From: Galaxea fascicularis
Lineage: Eukaryota > Cnidaria > Anthozoa > Scleractinia > Euphylliidae
NCBI GenBank assembly: GCA_948470475.1
Contig: OX419341.1
Coordinates: forward strand, 16,494,475 to 16,558,474
Length of the DNA stretch: 64,000 bases
Direction: 5' to 3'
A program made the translations under genes and the position numbers. The notes under the pieces are model-generated. The model did not search any database, was not told where the DNA came from, and saw nothing but the letters and a program-made list of their open reading frames with translations. Positions 33,801 to 44,400 of this stretch are shown one piece after another. Position 1 is the first letter of the stretch, and every line of letters starts with the position of its first letter.

Positions 33801-35712
33801 AGTTTCAAGGATTAGCATCTTTTAGGTTCAGGATACTTTTACTTTTATTTTATAAGAAAAAATTGTAAGATATCTAATCGGTCAGTTGGGTACCCTGTAG
33901 CACTGAAATACTGAAATGCTGTCAAGGTGAACGACAGTGCCGTATTGTAGAAAACAGAGCCAGAGAAAACAAAACTTTACACCTTGTTCAAATTGCTGTT
34001 GAGGTTGAAAACTGCAATGTTTAATGAACAAATAACAAATAAGGTTTACTTGACAAAAGTTGTATGAATCACACGCAAAGCGAAAGTCATTATTATTATC
34101 CACAAGCGTTATGTGTCAAGTTCGAATACAATCCTTTTTATTCCCCGATGATTTCTCTGCACTGATGTCAAATCACTGTAACTCAACGTAGTAGCTTTTC
34201 CTTTGAGGAAAATTTAAGGAAAATTAAAACATTGTTGAAATTAAATATAAGCTTCCTCGCTTCATGAACTTATTTTCAAGGTAAAGTGTTAGGTTTTCTC
34301 TCTCCGCCATTAACGAGCCCGATAATTAATATGTTTCTTCAAAAGAAACAACTTGACCTGGGAAAAGAAGATGAAGGCACTGGCTCATTTCAGAATGGAG
34401 GATCATTGCGTGTTGTCGAAATGTAGTACAAGTGAAACAAGTGTAAAATTATCTTCGACATCTGATCTTTTGTAGAGAGTCTTTGTCTTATTTCAGAGAT
34501 TGTTGCTCCATCATCAGCTTTTCAATAAGCCACTAAAAATCATAGAGGACCCTAACTGAACTACTTTTGTTTAAGGGAAACAGCCATAAATGTTAGAAAC
34601 AGCTCATCTTCACCTAATTTTTCGTAATGTAAATGGCAAGGGTAAATCTCTGGTGTTTGACCTCAAATATATGACAGTGCACGTTTTACATATTTCGGTA
34701 ATAAACTCTGCGGATAACTTGAGGGAAATATTCCGATTTTAATATTCCATGACAAGCAAGTGAGTGACTTCTTCATCAAGGCACTGAAAGCAAAAGTCCA
34801 AACTTAATGCACTATTTACATGATGCTGATCGGTTCAAGACGCTTTTTTATTTATATATTCGGATTTTTTTGGCTTTATAGGGCAACAGCAACCGGTAAT
34901 TCATGAAAGCATTTTAAATTTTACAGTTGAACTTGCCGAAGATCACAATCACCGTTATATCCTAGCTATTTAACGCAAAAGCCACTTTGTTTCGTTAATA
35001 ATTAATTCTACGCTGAAAATTTACGACAGGTCCGCATTACCCGACCGACTTCTTTCGCCTATTGCTGCAAATTTATCTATCGCTATAAAAAAGATTAAAG
35101 GCAGGCACTGGGTCAGTTATGGTGAAATAGTCAATTTCTATGCGAGTTTCGCAAATTTAGAACAGATATTCAAATTTGCTTGAAGACAGTAAAGTTAGGA
35201 AGCAAATTAGTTTTCACGCGTAAGACAAAAACATCTGTTGTAACCAAATAAATATAAATTCAAAAAGAAGTATTCTTGAGCATAGATCACAGCTATAAAT
35301 ACAATACAGCTCAAGTAACAGTTTCTTATTGTAGGTGCCATGTTTCGATACGGTCCCGAAGCTATACGATGGTTGCTACGAATTTTCGCACAGTCCTCCC
35401 CTACGAAGCTCTTGTTTATTACATCTCAATTTCTTTCATATTTCGTAACTATCACCGCAGTTTTTACTTTCCGCGTTTTCATATTCAGAATTAGTGTGAA
35501 ATGAAAATTAGCGGAGGTCGTAAAATTAAAGCGATTTGCGGTTATGGATTAGTCGAGACATCGGTATTGCTAATGTGCAATAAGGATTAAAAAGAGAGAC
35601 AACCCTCGCTGTCTCTATACTTACAAGCCAGAGGTTTGCTTGCGACGAAAAGAGCCGAGAGGCAGCATACGAGGAAACACACACCACGCGTAGATAAGGT
35701 AGAAGCGGTCAT
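22772..35712 (-). CDS. Secreted modular protein of unknown function, 11 exons, about 941 aa
   Basis: Exons (transcript order): 35625-35712, 33504-33742, 31529-31991, 30639-30895, 29866-30024, 29271-29544, 28515-28786, 27359-27801, 26692-26857, 25831-26020, 22772-23046. Phases agree at every junction and the sum is 2826 bp. Exon 1 encodes a signal peptide (basic start, then CFLVCCLSALFVAS). Exon 2 is Cys-rich. The body is beta-strand-rich with many N-glycosylation sites and repeated modules: exon 5 has SKHWVGAGMRSGYQMLWVG and exon 8 has SKHWVGVGVRGGKRMMWVG, each after an LDFG segment. Exons 6 and 9 resemble DUF11-type repeats (HTYNTSYEDAKDVGISLY; HDTMSQQYAENVNVFWMMPP). There is no membrane anchor, so secretion is inferred. 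I do not recognise the family. Weakest points: the exon 1-2 junction (poor pyrimidine tract) and assignment of the last exon across a 2.8-kb intron. Confidence 0.62.
23487..23576. repeat. Perfect hairpin, arms of about 37 bp
   Basis: AAAACCTCATCTACATCATT and CAATGCAAC pair with GTTGCATTG and AATGATGTAGATGAGGTTTT. The loop is AT-rich with a further ACCGCTGT/ACAGCGGT pairing. Confidence 0.7.
23584..23649. repeat. Short hairpin element
   Basis: GGCTAAACGATCAAACATT and AATGTTTGACTGTTTAGCC pair with few mismatches, with inner CCAACA/TGTTGG. It is immediately next to the hairpin at 23487-23576. Confidence 0.6.
23745..24060 (+). mobile_element. Crypton-type element relic with a short first exon
   Basis: ATG at 23776 opens MASRFSSVSEEEILSINEK, followed by NTKMATKLV and a GTAAGT donor. 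This resembles the N-terminus of KIAA1958/QRICH1-type (Crypton-derived) proteins that recur in coral genomes. No recombinase domain follows. A decayed relative is at 48215-48600. Confidence 0.45.
24784..25075 (+). repeat. AGTC tetranucleotide microsatellite, about 290 bp
   Basis: A nearly continuous CAGTCAGT array with interspersed CCGT, CCAGT and CATT units. It lies inside the long intron before the putative last exon of the secreted-protein gene. Confidence 0.8.
25460..25660. repeat. Degenerate TGTGAT/TGACTG hexamer repeat
   Basis: Repeats of GATTGTGACTG and ACTGTGATAATGAC types over 200 bp, with open frames on both strands as side effects. Confidence 0.6.
27359..27801 (-). CDS. Module 2 exon with the KHWVG motif
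   Basis: The exon is 443 bp (phase 0 to 2), after TTGCAG and before GTAAGT. It starts VILPVNKTSIMSLVSLKV, has GTLDFGVVENVVGDADHP and then SKHWVGVGVRGGKRMMWVG, parallel to the two-exon module at 29866-30895. A short Cys pair (CALPGTQLAC) follows near its end. Confidence 0.68.
27998..28140. repeat. Hairpin in an intron of the secreted-protein gene
   Basis: TTTCTTTTGTTCTAAAGTTT and AAACTTTAGAACAAAAGAAA (28084-28139) are perfect inverted repeats around a 16-base centre. The wider limits are not clear. Confidence 0.55.
29271..29544 (-). CDS. DUF11-like repeat exon with a GC donor
   Basis: The exon begins after AAATCAG and reads SEPALTANFTTPND, then a segment of the pattern W-x-V-x-H-T-Y-N-T-S-x-x-D-A-x-x-V, typical of the conserved prokaryote/eukaryote DUF11-type beta repeat. 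It ends ACAAG|GCAAGT, the classical consensus of a GC-AG intron; the open frame stops three codons into the intron. Phase is 0 in and 1 out, matching the next exon at 28515-28786. Confidence 0.6.
29866..30895 (-). CDS. Module 1 exons (30639-30895 and 29866-30024) with the KHWVG motif
   Basis: The upstream exon (phase 1 to 0) opens with LWVGNTTGYSMNI, runs through KVKSVGGNIK and ends VLDFGNLT. The downstream exon (phase 0 to 0, 53 codons) carries VTIRDHPMLANDSKHWVGAG and then MLWVGQEALYVYK. The same layout is repeated in a single exon at 27359-27801, so an intron was gained or lost after a module duplication. Confidence 0.65.
31206..31363. mobile_element. Near-perfect hairpin MITE, 158 bp
   Basis: Arms of about 60 bp, from CAATAGACCATATTCGTATT to AATACGAATATGGCCTATTG, are almost perfectly complementary around a short loop with CATTTACATATG. 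It lies in the intron between exons 31529-31991 and 30639-30895 of the secreted-protein gene. Confidence 0.78.
32435..32616. mobile_element. MITE-like palindromic element, arms about 78 bp
   Basis: CTATACATCTTATTCCAAAA and TGGCTCCCATTTTAAT at the left mirror ATTAGAATGGGAGCCATTTT and GGAATAAGGTGTATAG at the right; the centre is about 25 bases. It is intronic in the secreted-protein gene. Confidence 0.75.
35625..35712 (-). CDS. Signal-peptide exon of the secreted modular protein
   Basis: ATG at 35712 starts MTASTLSTRGVC and a hydrophobic run ending in SALFVASKPLA, then a GTAAGT donor in phase 1. An in-frame upstream ATG (35775) would add 21 residues but weaken the signal peptide, so the downstream ATG is preferred. 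The link to the exon at 33504-33742 rests on matching phase only. Confidence 0.5.
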
Positions 35713-37332
35713 TTCTATGCTAGCAGATCGCGTTTTCAAACCATGAAGGAAGGATGTAAAGGCAAGTTTCTTCAAGTTTCACCTGTCCTCTGTTTTTTCT
35801 ATCGCGCAAATCGTCGCTTCAAAAGATGTCCAGGTCTTGAGTTAAGGAGTCTAAGCTCTGTTTCCTATTGGGCGATTGTGACATTTCACAATAGCTTGAA
35901 ATTTGAATTTCAAAGAAGAGTCAATAAACGAATGCAAATTTCCCGTTCACCTCACGCTTGATCAAACAAGACGAAATATATGTCAGCCCTCGCCAAATTT
36001 TCAACGCTCAACCGCTCGAACGGAGAGAATTTCCGTTTTAAATTTTAATATCTTTTCGCAAAAGAAATCAATGATTGAAATTCAAAGGAGCGGAAACGAG
36101 TTTCACAGCTGTACAATCGATATTAAAATGAAACTCTAGGTTTGGTTAACTTCTATAAAAGGTATAAATTAGTTAAGGAAATTCATTAATTGCCCAATAT
36201 TGGTAGCTAAGAAACGCTATTGTTCCAGCAATAGGGAGAGAGTTTGTGGTAAATTATCTGGATCTCCTCATGTGGTCTCACTTTATTTTAATGGTACCTT
36301 GGTCTTCATTTCAGACAACAAGCAATTCCATTCATCGTCAAGTAAACATAAAACTGATATAACCAAAAGTGACGTCTTCGGCCTTTTTCACCCGTCAGAG
36401 AGAGAAATGGTTAATTCAATTTCTTTTCATTAAACAGTATATATTTGGAAAAGAGCGAAAACACTGCTTTTAATTGTCAAGGTACCACCCACCCACCCCC
36501 AGCTGCGGAAATAATGTAATTTTTCGGGCAAGACGCTCTTAATTCGGGCAACGACACTTGAGACTGAAGAGAAAACATTATAAAATAATGCTGTTGGCCT
36601 GATTTCCAAAAGTCGTAAATAAAGTTTCTAGTTAGTTACTTTTCAGGGTGATTAGATGCCAGAAAATGGTTTTTTCTTCTACGTTTCACTGACATCTGCT
36701 GCAGTTCGCGCCTAATTTTCGCGCCAATTCGCGGAGAGCGGGAAAACGTTTTGACGAGTTCACATTTTTCCAATTATAGCAGTTTCATTAGATGCGAAAA
36801 TGGTGAACGTCTGCGTTTGCATCTCGATTTCAACCTTCACGCTTTCAGTCATTGCGTAATTTTTTCGGGAAAGAAAGCCACTCCCCCACCCCCAAAGTCC
36901 GAAGTTGCCCGTACGCCTAGGGTTAAAATATGCGTAATGCGACTAAAAAAGAAGTGATAATACATGCTACTATTAATTTGGCTCTTTTGCTTTTGTGTAT
37001 TATTTTTAGAGCCACGAGTTTAAAAAAAAAAAGACGTTTGTTTGTTTTATTGGTACGAGGTAGGCCTAGATACAAAAAGTCGAATTTATTTGTAACAGTT
37101 TTACGATATCAGAAGATATTTAGAAATGTTGTGGATTTTTAGAAAAATATGGATTTTTTCGGGATTTTTCGATAATTTTGAAGAAAAATTGTTCTATTGC
37201 CTATTCCGACTAAAATTATGACAGTTTAATGCATTTCATTTTTTTGTTCACTTATTGAGTGACTCCAATCCAATCTGGCAGCGGTGTTTCCATTTTCGAA
37301 TGTCTCCCATCATTCCAATGGATGGGCGACTG

Positions 37333-37777
37333 AAGGCCCGTTTTCGGTTTAAACGGTTTCAACATTTGACCAACATTCGTTCCCAAAAGTTGAACGGACG
37401 TTAGTCAAATGTTGAATGTAATATTGCAAAAATAAAGTTGTGCAGAGGCCCGTTCAAACGGTTCCAACATTGTGCCGACTTCTTCACTGTTTACACAAAC
37501 GATAGACGCCATAATGTCAGCATGCGTGTGCCCTACAATTGTTGAACAGAAGTGTCCAAACGGCTTCATCACCATTCAAGAACAAAGGAAAAGTTGAAAC
37601 GTTGTTGAATGAAAGTTTAAACCGATTTAAACCGATTCAACACGCTTTCAACAAGCTTTCAATATTTTTTACGCTTTCAACAATGTTAGACCACCTGTTC
37701 AAACGCATCCAACATTTGGTTCAACAAAGTGTTAAACGCATGTTGAAGCAAATGCTGAAACCATTTAAACGGGCCTT
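37333..37777. mobile_element. MITE-like element rich in short TTCAACA/TGTTGAA words
   Basis: AAGGCCCGTTTTCGGTTTAA and AAACCATTTAAACGGGCCTT are inverted termini. The interior holds many TTGAAC and GTTCAA words, and an internal GGCCCGTTCAAACGGTTCCA repeats the left terminus. Confidence 0.65.
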
Positions 37778-38054
37778 GAGATTTCACTTTAAAAGCATAC
37801 AAAATATTTGGACGTTTGTTTTTTAAAATTTTTTTGGGATGTTTGGTGATTTTTGGAGAGTATTTAAGAGAAAATAATAGAATCTCCCGATGGGTTTTAG
37901 AGCATTTTTCGGGATTCTTGTATCAAGGCCTAATACGAGAAGAGTTTTAGATCGTACAGCTTGTACTAGCCTGGCTATTGGGCCCTATGTTAGTTACGAT
38001 CATAAACCTTTCCCGTGGGTAAAGCGTAGCGAGCGATGGTACAAGGGTACATAT

Positions 38055-38093
38055 TAATTGTAACGTCACTATTAAATAGTGACGCTACAATTA
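38055..38093. repeat. Perfect 18-bp hairpin upstream of RIBC2
   Basis: TTAATTGTAACGTCACTATT and AATAGTGACGCTACAATTA pair back to back with almost no loop. It is 390 bases before the RIBC2 start codon and contains CGTCA half-sites. Confidence 0.5.
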
Positions 38094-38479
38094 GGCCTAC
38101 ATTATTTGTTAAAAGTCTCCTTCAAGTCAACTTCACTTGGAAAACGTCATTTTCAGAAGCCCTCTACATCAGCATAGTCTAATTGAAACACACACAAAAA
38201 AAATTAAACAAGAAAATAGTTTTATTTAATCTGTAATACAGGTGTAACTGGTTACTAGTTTCCTTGTTTCGCAATTTTAAAAGCCGTTTAGGATTGAGGC
38301 GAGGAAGCCGGTCCGCTAAGAATGATGGTGTTTTTTCAAGGTGTTCCCTTGGCAACCGAGAAAAGCAAAGGAGCTGATTACAAAAGGCGGTCGACAACGG
38401 AGTTTGCTGTAGAAACAACCATAGAACAGGGCATCTAGTATTGTTTTAGTACACTAGATAGCTTCAGTGAAACACAGAT

Positions 38480-41400
38480 ATGTATAAACTTGATTTGCCT
38501 GTCGACATGAAGGAGACCGCCGCCATAGAAAGGCGGCGGAATCGAGAGTTGCAGCGGCAAAGTAGAATTTTCAACGCCCGGATTCGAACCATTGGGGTAA
38601 GGTCCTCCGCGAGTTGTTGCTGGTAATGCTTTTCTAAATGGAGCTTGGATTAAGCTCTTTCTATCTCATAATAACGTTAAAAAAATTCGAGTGATGTGAA
38701 AACAGATTTCATAGTCGTTTTGATAACTTAACTCGAGGAATTTTGCTTTGATTTTATCGTAAAGTTGTACCAAGTTGTTTATTCAATCATAAAGCACCTG
38801 TAAAGCAAGATATGATTGATAAGGTTAGTTGTTCTTGTTGGCAACTGTTACAGAGAGAAAGAGTTTTAATGACCTTGCTTCCCATAGATCGACTTGCAAA
38901 CACTGAATGAACAAGTGAATGATCGTACGCGACGTGAAGTCGAGGAAGAGAGGAGACACAACGCTTTCGGTAAGTTTGAGTCTATGTGCTTGTAAGGTAT
39001 GAGCTTTTAAAAGCTCTTCCTACGTTTCTCGAGGTACCTTTTATTAAAACGTGTGATCATAAGTGAAGCAACTACTGGAAACTATCCTTGAAGTTAAGTC
39101 ATTATTTCAAATTACAGTATTTTTATTAATTAATATCGCTAAATAATAATAATTGAGGCAGTGCGACGCTGTCACAAAATTAGAGACATTTGTATGGATT
39201 TTGAGCTATGTTTCAAGGTCCATAACTTGGTTTCTGTTCAACCTAAAAGAATCAAACTTGGTCAAACGACCAATCTCAATGTTAAATCTTTCATATGATG
39301 GTGTCAATTTATCGATTACTTCAAAATTTGAAACTCGCCCCAGTTCCCTTTTGAATTTCGGAACAGCCAATAGCACTTATGCGTGATGACGTCAAGATTT
39401 CTTTGGTAACATCAAAGCGAGGCTTGGTGGTGATCAATATTCGCGTCCTTTGTTTACGTTCAGCAAAATCTCGCTTGTTCTTGAACATGCTTCACTGGTG
39501 TATTGTATCTGGCTGTAACAATTTGTCAGACATGACAGTCAAAACGTCTTGGGCATCGTTTACCGCTGGAAAACCAAGATCTGCTTTCCAAATGGATTGT
39601 AAATATCTGACGTACCAACACGAGCACTCGGGGACATGTGGCCGGGTGACCATTTTGAAGCCGAATGCTTAAAAAAAATGTCAGGATCCTCTCGTGTCGA
39701 CTTAAAAACAGGATCTATTCCAACTAAGTTTTGCTTCGTGAAAAAGAAAGAAACAAGAAAACCTCCAAAAAAGCGTACGCTTGTTGAGCGAAAACAAAAA
39801 TGCTACGCGAAGGATGGTCATTTGATGATGATCATAACATAAACATATCAAATCGTGACATGGAGGAACCTGAACTGGAACTTTTGAGGCAAAGAGTAAA
39901 AGAAAAAATGCCGAAGCAACTTTAGAAGCAAAACGGTTTTCTGTGAAAATGTGCCCGAATGCCCTGAATGTGCCCGGCTTTAAAAAGCAGATAAACATGA
40001 TTGTTTGCCTGGCTTTAAAAAGTGGATAAGAATGATTGTTTGTGTGCTTGAAATCGCCAGCAACTTGTCCCTCGCATACTTTTCGATCAACAAAGTACAG
40101 GTATATGCCATCATACTAGTCAGGGAAAATTTTAGCAGAAGAGTTCGACCATTGGCGATTTGTTTCCACACTTATGGCTGTGCTCGGGAGAAAAAAATAT
40201 ATCACTGGTGGTCAGGGTGACATTGCCAGCATCAATGCCAGGCTTCCGCCGTTTCCATTCAATATTTTCTCCATTGTCCGGATAAACAAGGTCCTTGTCA
40301 AGAACTCCGTCAATATAACTCTGAACCCTGAGAGGAACGTACAATCTTTTTCAGTGAAATAAATTTAGATTTCTGTAACAAATCTGCGCTGTGTAATGTA
40401 AACAGTCTACGTAACCTTGTGACAAAACGTCGCTTCGTTCCTTTCCTTCGCTCATTTACCGCACGAAAACCATCTCTTCAACTCTGGAAGAGTCAGTTGG
40501 CCAGGGGTCTTTCCTCGTATAGAAGCTCCATCAATATCATCCTCTGTAAGGGTAATTTTCGGTGGATTGCTTACAGACATGTTCAAAGTGCCCTATATTG
40601 TCTTGATTTTCCCATGAATGATCACCACCAAGCCTCGTTTTGATGTTACCAAAGAAATCTTGACGTCATTACGCATAAGTGCTATTGGGGAATTGATTTG
40701 GGTCGAGGCGTGACAACCAAAGCTCTGTACTCTTGTAAAGAACGCTGTTTTAACCAATCAGAGCGCGCGCGTTATATCGAAACTTTATTGTAAAAGTATT
40801 TTAAAGGTATTGTAAGTGGTGTATTGTACACAGTGTAGCATTGTAACATTAGTGTGGTGTCCGTTTTGTAAACATATTTGTGTCAATTGTTGAATAAAAA
40901 AATGTGTGATATTGTGAATGATCATATACAAACTGTGGAAATGAAATCAAATGAATAGTGATCCTCACAGTTGTGAATGCCAATATATGGTATGCAATTG
41001 CATAAAGAAGCCTGAAAAAAAATTCAGGACTTCAACAAAATATTGAAGAAAAAAATCAGGACTTCAACCCTGTTGAAGTCCTGAATTTTTTTCAGGCTTC
41101 TTTACTTAACTGAGTTCACAACTGCGAGGATCAATCCTCAGTTGAAGAAGAATAAACAGAGAGGATAAATATGGCCATCGATTTGGAGATTTGTTCACAA
41201 TGGGCTGTTCACGATGCGACAAAACAAGGGCTTCGAAGGTCTTAATTTTGTGTTACACAAAATTCAAGAATCAACAGTGGTGGCTTGCAAAGCATCAAGG
41301 TTGTAAATGGGCCTTTAATTTAAATACTACCTTTTTTTTTTACTTGCCTTGTTTACAGCTGCTGACATGACAAGAAATGACAAGATAAGTGTACTGCTTC

Positions 41401-44400
41401 AAAAGCGTCAAGAACACGACATTCGTGAACTGAACAAGGCAGTGGACGAATTTCGAAAGTCGCACCAACAGCCAGACGGCCGGCGTGAGTTTGATCTGAA
41501 CGATCCTGATGCTTTGAAGAAGGATAAGCCTGCCAGAGTATCAGATGATGATCCAAGATGTGGTGTTTCATCACTTCAGAAATTTGTTGGTGAAGATTTG
41601 AATGGCAAGGCACGACAAAACCTGCAACAGGAACAGGCACGGTGAGTGCAGATTATGTGTTTCTACTAATAGTACAAGAGAAAACAAAACTTTAATGAAA
41701 TGGAGCTAAAGATATTCTAATAAGTAGGAGTCATTGTAAGTTCACTATAGAAAGACCAAAACAGTAAAGGAAAGACTACAACTGAATGTGTTTTCCCAGG
41801 TTTTGTTTTTTCTCTTTTTTTGGTGTGGGGGAGAGGGGTGGGGGATGTTGCTGGAGAGGACCCCTGTAAGGTATTGGGGTATTGTAAGATATATAACTCA
41901 TAAGAGCCAAGCCAGGGAATGTTTAACCAAGACTGTGTTTACAGGATGAAATAATAATTTTCATTTACATGGTTGATTTCATCCTAGGATGAAAGGTACA
42001 GTGTTACTTTACAAATGGTATCATGCTGGGATGAAGTCAATTTTGAAAGCTACCCCAGTGTTTTTGGTCATAACTTACAATGAATCAACAATATTATTAG
42101 CCGGGGTGGCCAATTTGCAGACACTGGAGAAAATGTTAAAAAAAGAAGCAATTTGGAAGACCTTTATTTTTTTAATTCAAGCAATGTGTTACACTTAAGG
42201 TAATACCATATACCTTCAGGGTTGTCTTGCATCCAAGCGATGTATCTTGTCCAGTTTAAACTGTAGATACCTAAACCCCTACATCAAAATATTAAAGCTT
42301 ATAGAGCTGGCTATCAAACTATACCAAGAATTTTGAAATCAAATGAATTGTCGAAATTTTCATGACCTCTGAATGCGAGCATTCAAATCACCTTTCAAAA
42401 GCTACAAGTCAAAGTGAAATTATTTTGTCTTTCGCTAATTTAATTTGTTCCTCAGTTTCGGGACCCAAAGCAGTTAAACAAAGTGTCTGCGTTTTGCCGT
42501 ACTCATTTACAATGAAACGTTATATACATGTAGCACATTTTTGAAACAATATTAAAAAAATATGAAGTGATTGTACAAAAATCTCTCTGAAAGAAAAAAT
42601 GTTTCAAAATAAAAAATTCACAGACAATATTGTTCTTTGTTGATTATAATTTATGTTAATCTAGCCACTGTCCTTATATTTGAGGGCAAACTGACAAACT
42701 CCCTTTGAGTTTAAGCTCTTTAAGGTGTCCCCTTCAAGTGAAAAAATTGATTCAAGTAAACAGCACTAAGGTGTCAATTAAACGGTTAATTCTTATCTCT
42801 GGCCAAAATATAAAACTGCCATTTCTCTGCTAATATTTAATTTTTTTCAATAATGCTTTTTACATTAGAGATCCCATGTTGATCATTACTTTAACCAAAA
42901 AATCCAAATTTGAAGAAAATTGTCAATCTGAAGGTTTACAGTGGCCTTTATGAGTTAATCCCAGGATGCACTTCCTCTCAAGACAAAAATTTGTTAATAT
43001 ATAATAATATTGTTGTTGTCAGTTGTTTCATTGTCGGATGAAAATCAGTTTCGTCCAGGGACAAAATGTTTGCTTAACATTTTTTCCCAGGGCAAAACTG
43101 ATTTTGATTGAATTTAATGTACATGACTGTAGAAGTCTTCTGTTTTCCCCAGGAGCACTGGCATTAAATTATTGAACAAATTTCACCCCAGAATCTTGTA
43201 AACAGTAAGAGGCAAAGGTGAAACTCTTCCTTAGATGAAAATTGTCTCAGAATAAGTTCACGTTTGTAAATGCCCCTAAATGGAAATGTTTCATTCACAG
43301 TGAATGGATGAAACAACAGACAAATGAGAAGAACCAAGCAACTGCAAATCAAAAGTATGCAGACCACCTATATGAACTAAAAGCCAGGGAAATGGATCAG
43401 AGGGCATGTGAACTTGCAAGGGCTGAAGAAGATTGTCGTCGTGCCATCAACATGGCAACTAGGGACATGAATGAAGCTTTGGCTAGAGAGAGAAAGGCCA
43501 AGGAAGATTCAGAGAATCAACAGGAGCAGGATGACAACTTTACTGAAATTTCTAATCATGTGTTTGGAGACATACTCACTGAGAATCCAGATGTTGCTCA
43601 GAGTGCATTTGGACCTCATAGGGTGATTACTGATCGTTGGAAGGGAATGAGTCCAGCACAACTGGCTGAAATAAGGCACATTCAACGGGCGCAGATTGAG
43701 GAGAAAGAGGTGAGATGTGATTACTTAATTTAGTCAGTATGCTTTTGTTTAATTACTTTGTCATTGGAGTGGAATACTCTTGATTCACAGCAATATTCCC
43801 ACTTCTGAACAATTATGAAATGATTCTTCGAACCTTCAGTTGCACAATTATAAATTAAAAGCAGTAAAAAACTCGTGGTAAAATTGAAAATAAGAAATCT
43901 GCAGTTATTACAGATGAAAACTATTTTCAAATTATTTTTCGACGGAGTGCGGTTGTTTTTGCGCGGGAACAAATGAGCGACTGTGTCACCGCCGCGTTGC
44001 GTTTTTAAAATATGCGCTCGTTTACTCGTGGTTTCATGTATTAAAACCCAGGATGTCTAGAAATTTTCTTGGTGAAAATTTCCCGAGAATCCTTCTTTTC
44101 CAAGCTATTGTGTACTTGAATTGACAAACTAAATACTTTGCCGCTCTCTTCCTCTCCTATGCACTTTTGAAGATGCAGTTTTTCTTCTTGGATAGCGCTC
44201 ACTAGAATTCGCGTTCAAACAAACTTAAAATTTTGAGGCAACAATTCTCCTACTTCGGAAACGATGTCCTGTCTTATTTCTTTAAGCGTTTTGCTTAGAT
44301 AAGGTTGTGTTCGCTCAACAAACGCAAGAGCGTTGCTGTTGCCCTCAATCTTTATCTTTATAAGAATTTCCGCCACTTTCAATCGTTTGAGCACGAAATC

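Larger units (their letters stand above)
35713..38479. other. Divergent intergenic region between the secreted-protein gene and RIBC2
   Basis: The two start codons point away from each other, 2767 bases apart, so both promoters should lie here. I see no TATA box at a convincing position. A 445-bp palindromic repeat (37333-37777) and a small hairpin (38055-38093) occupy part of it. Confidence 0.5.
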
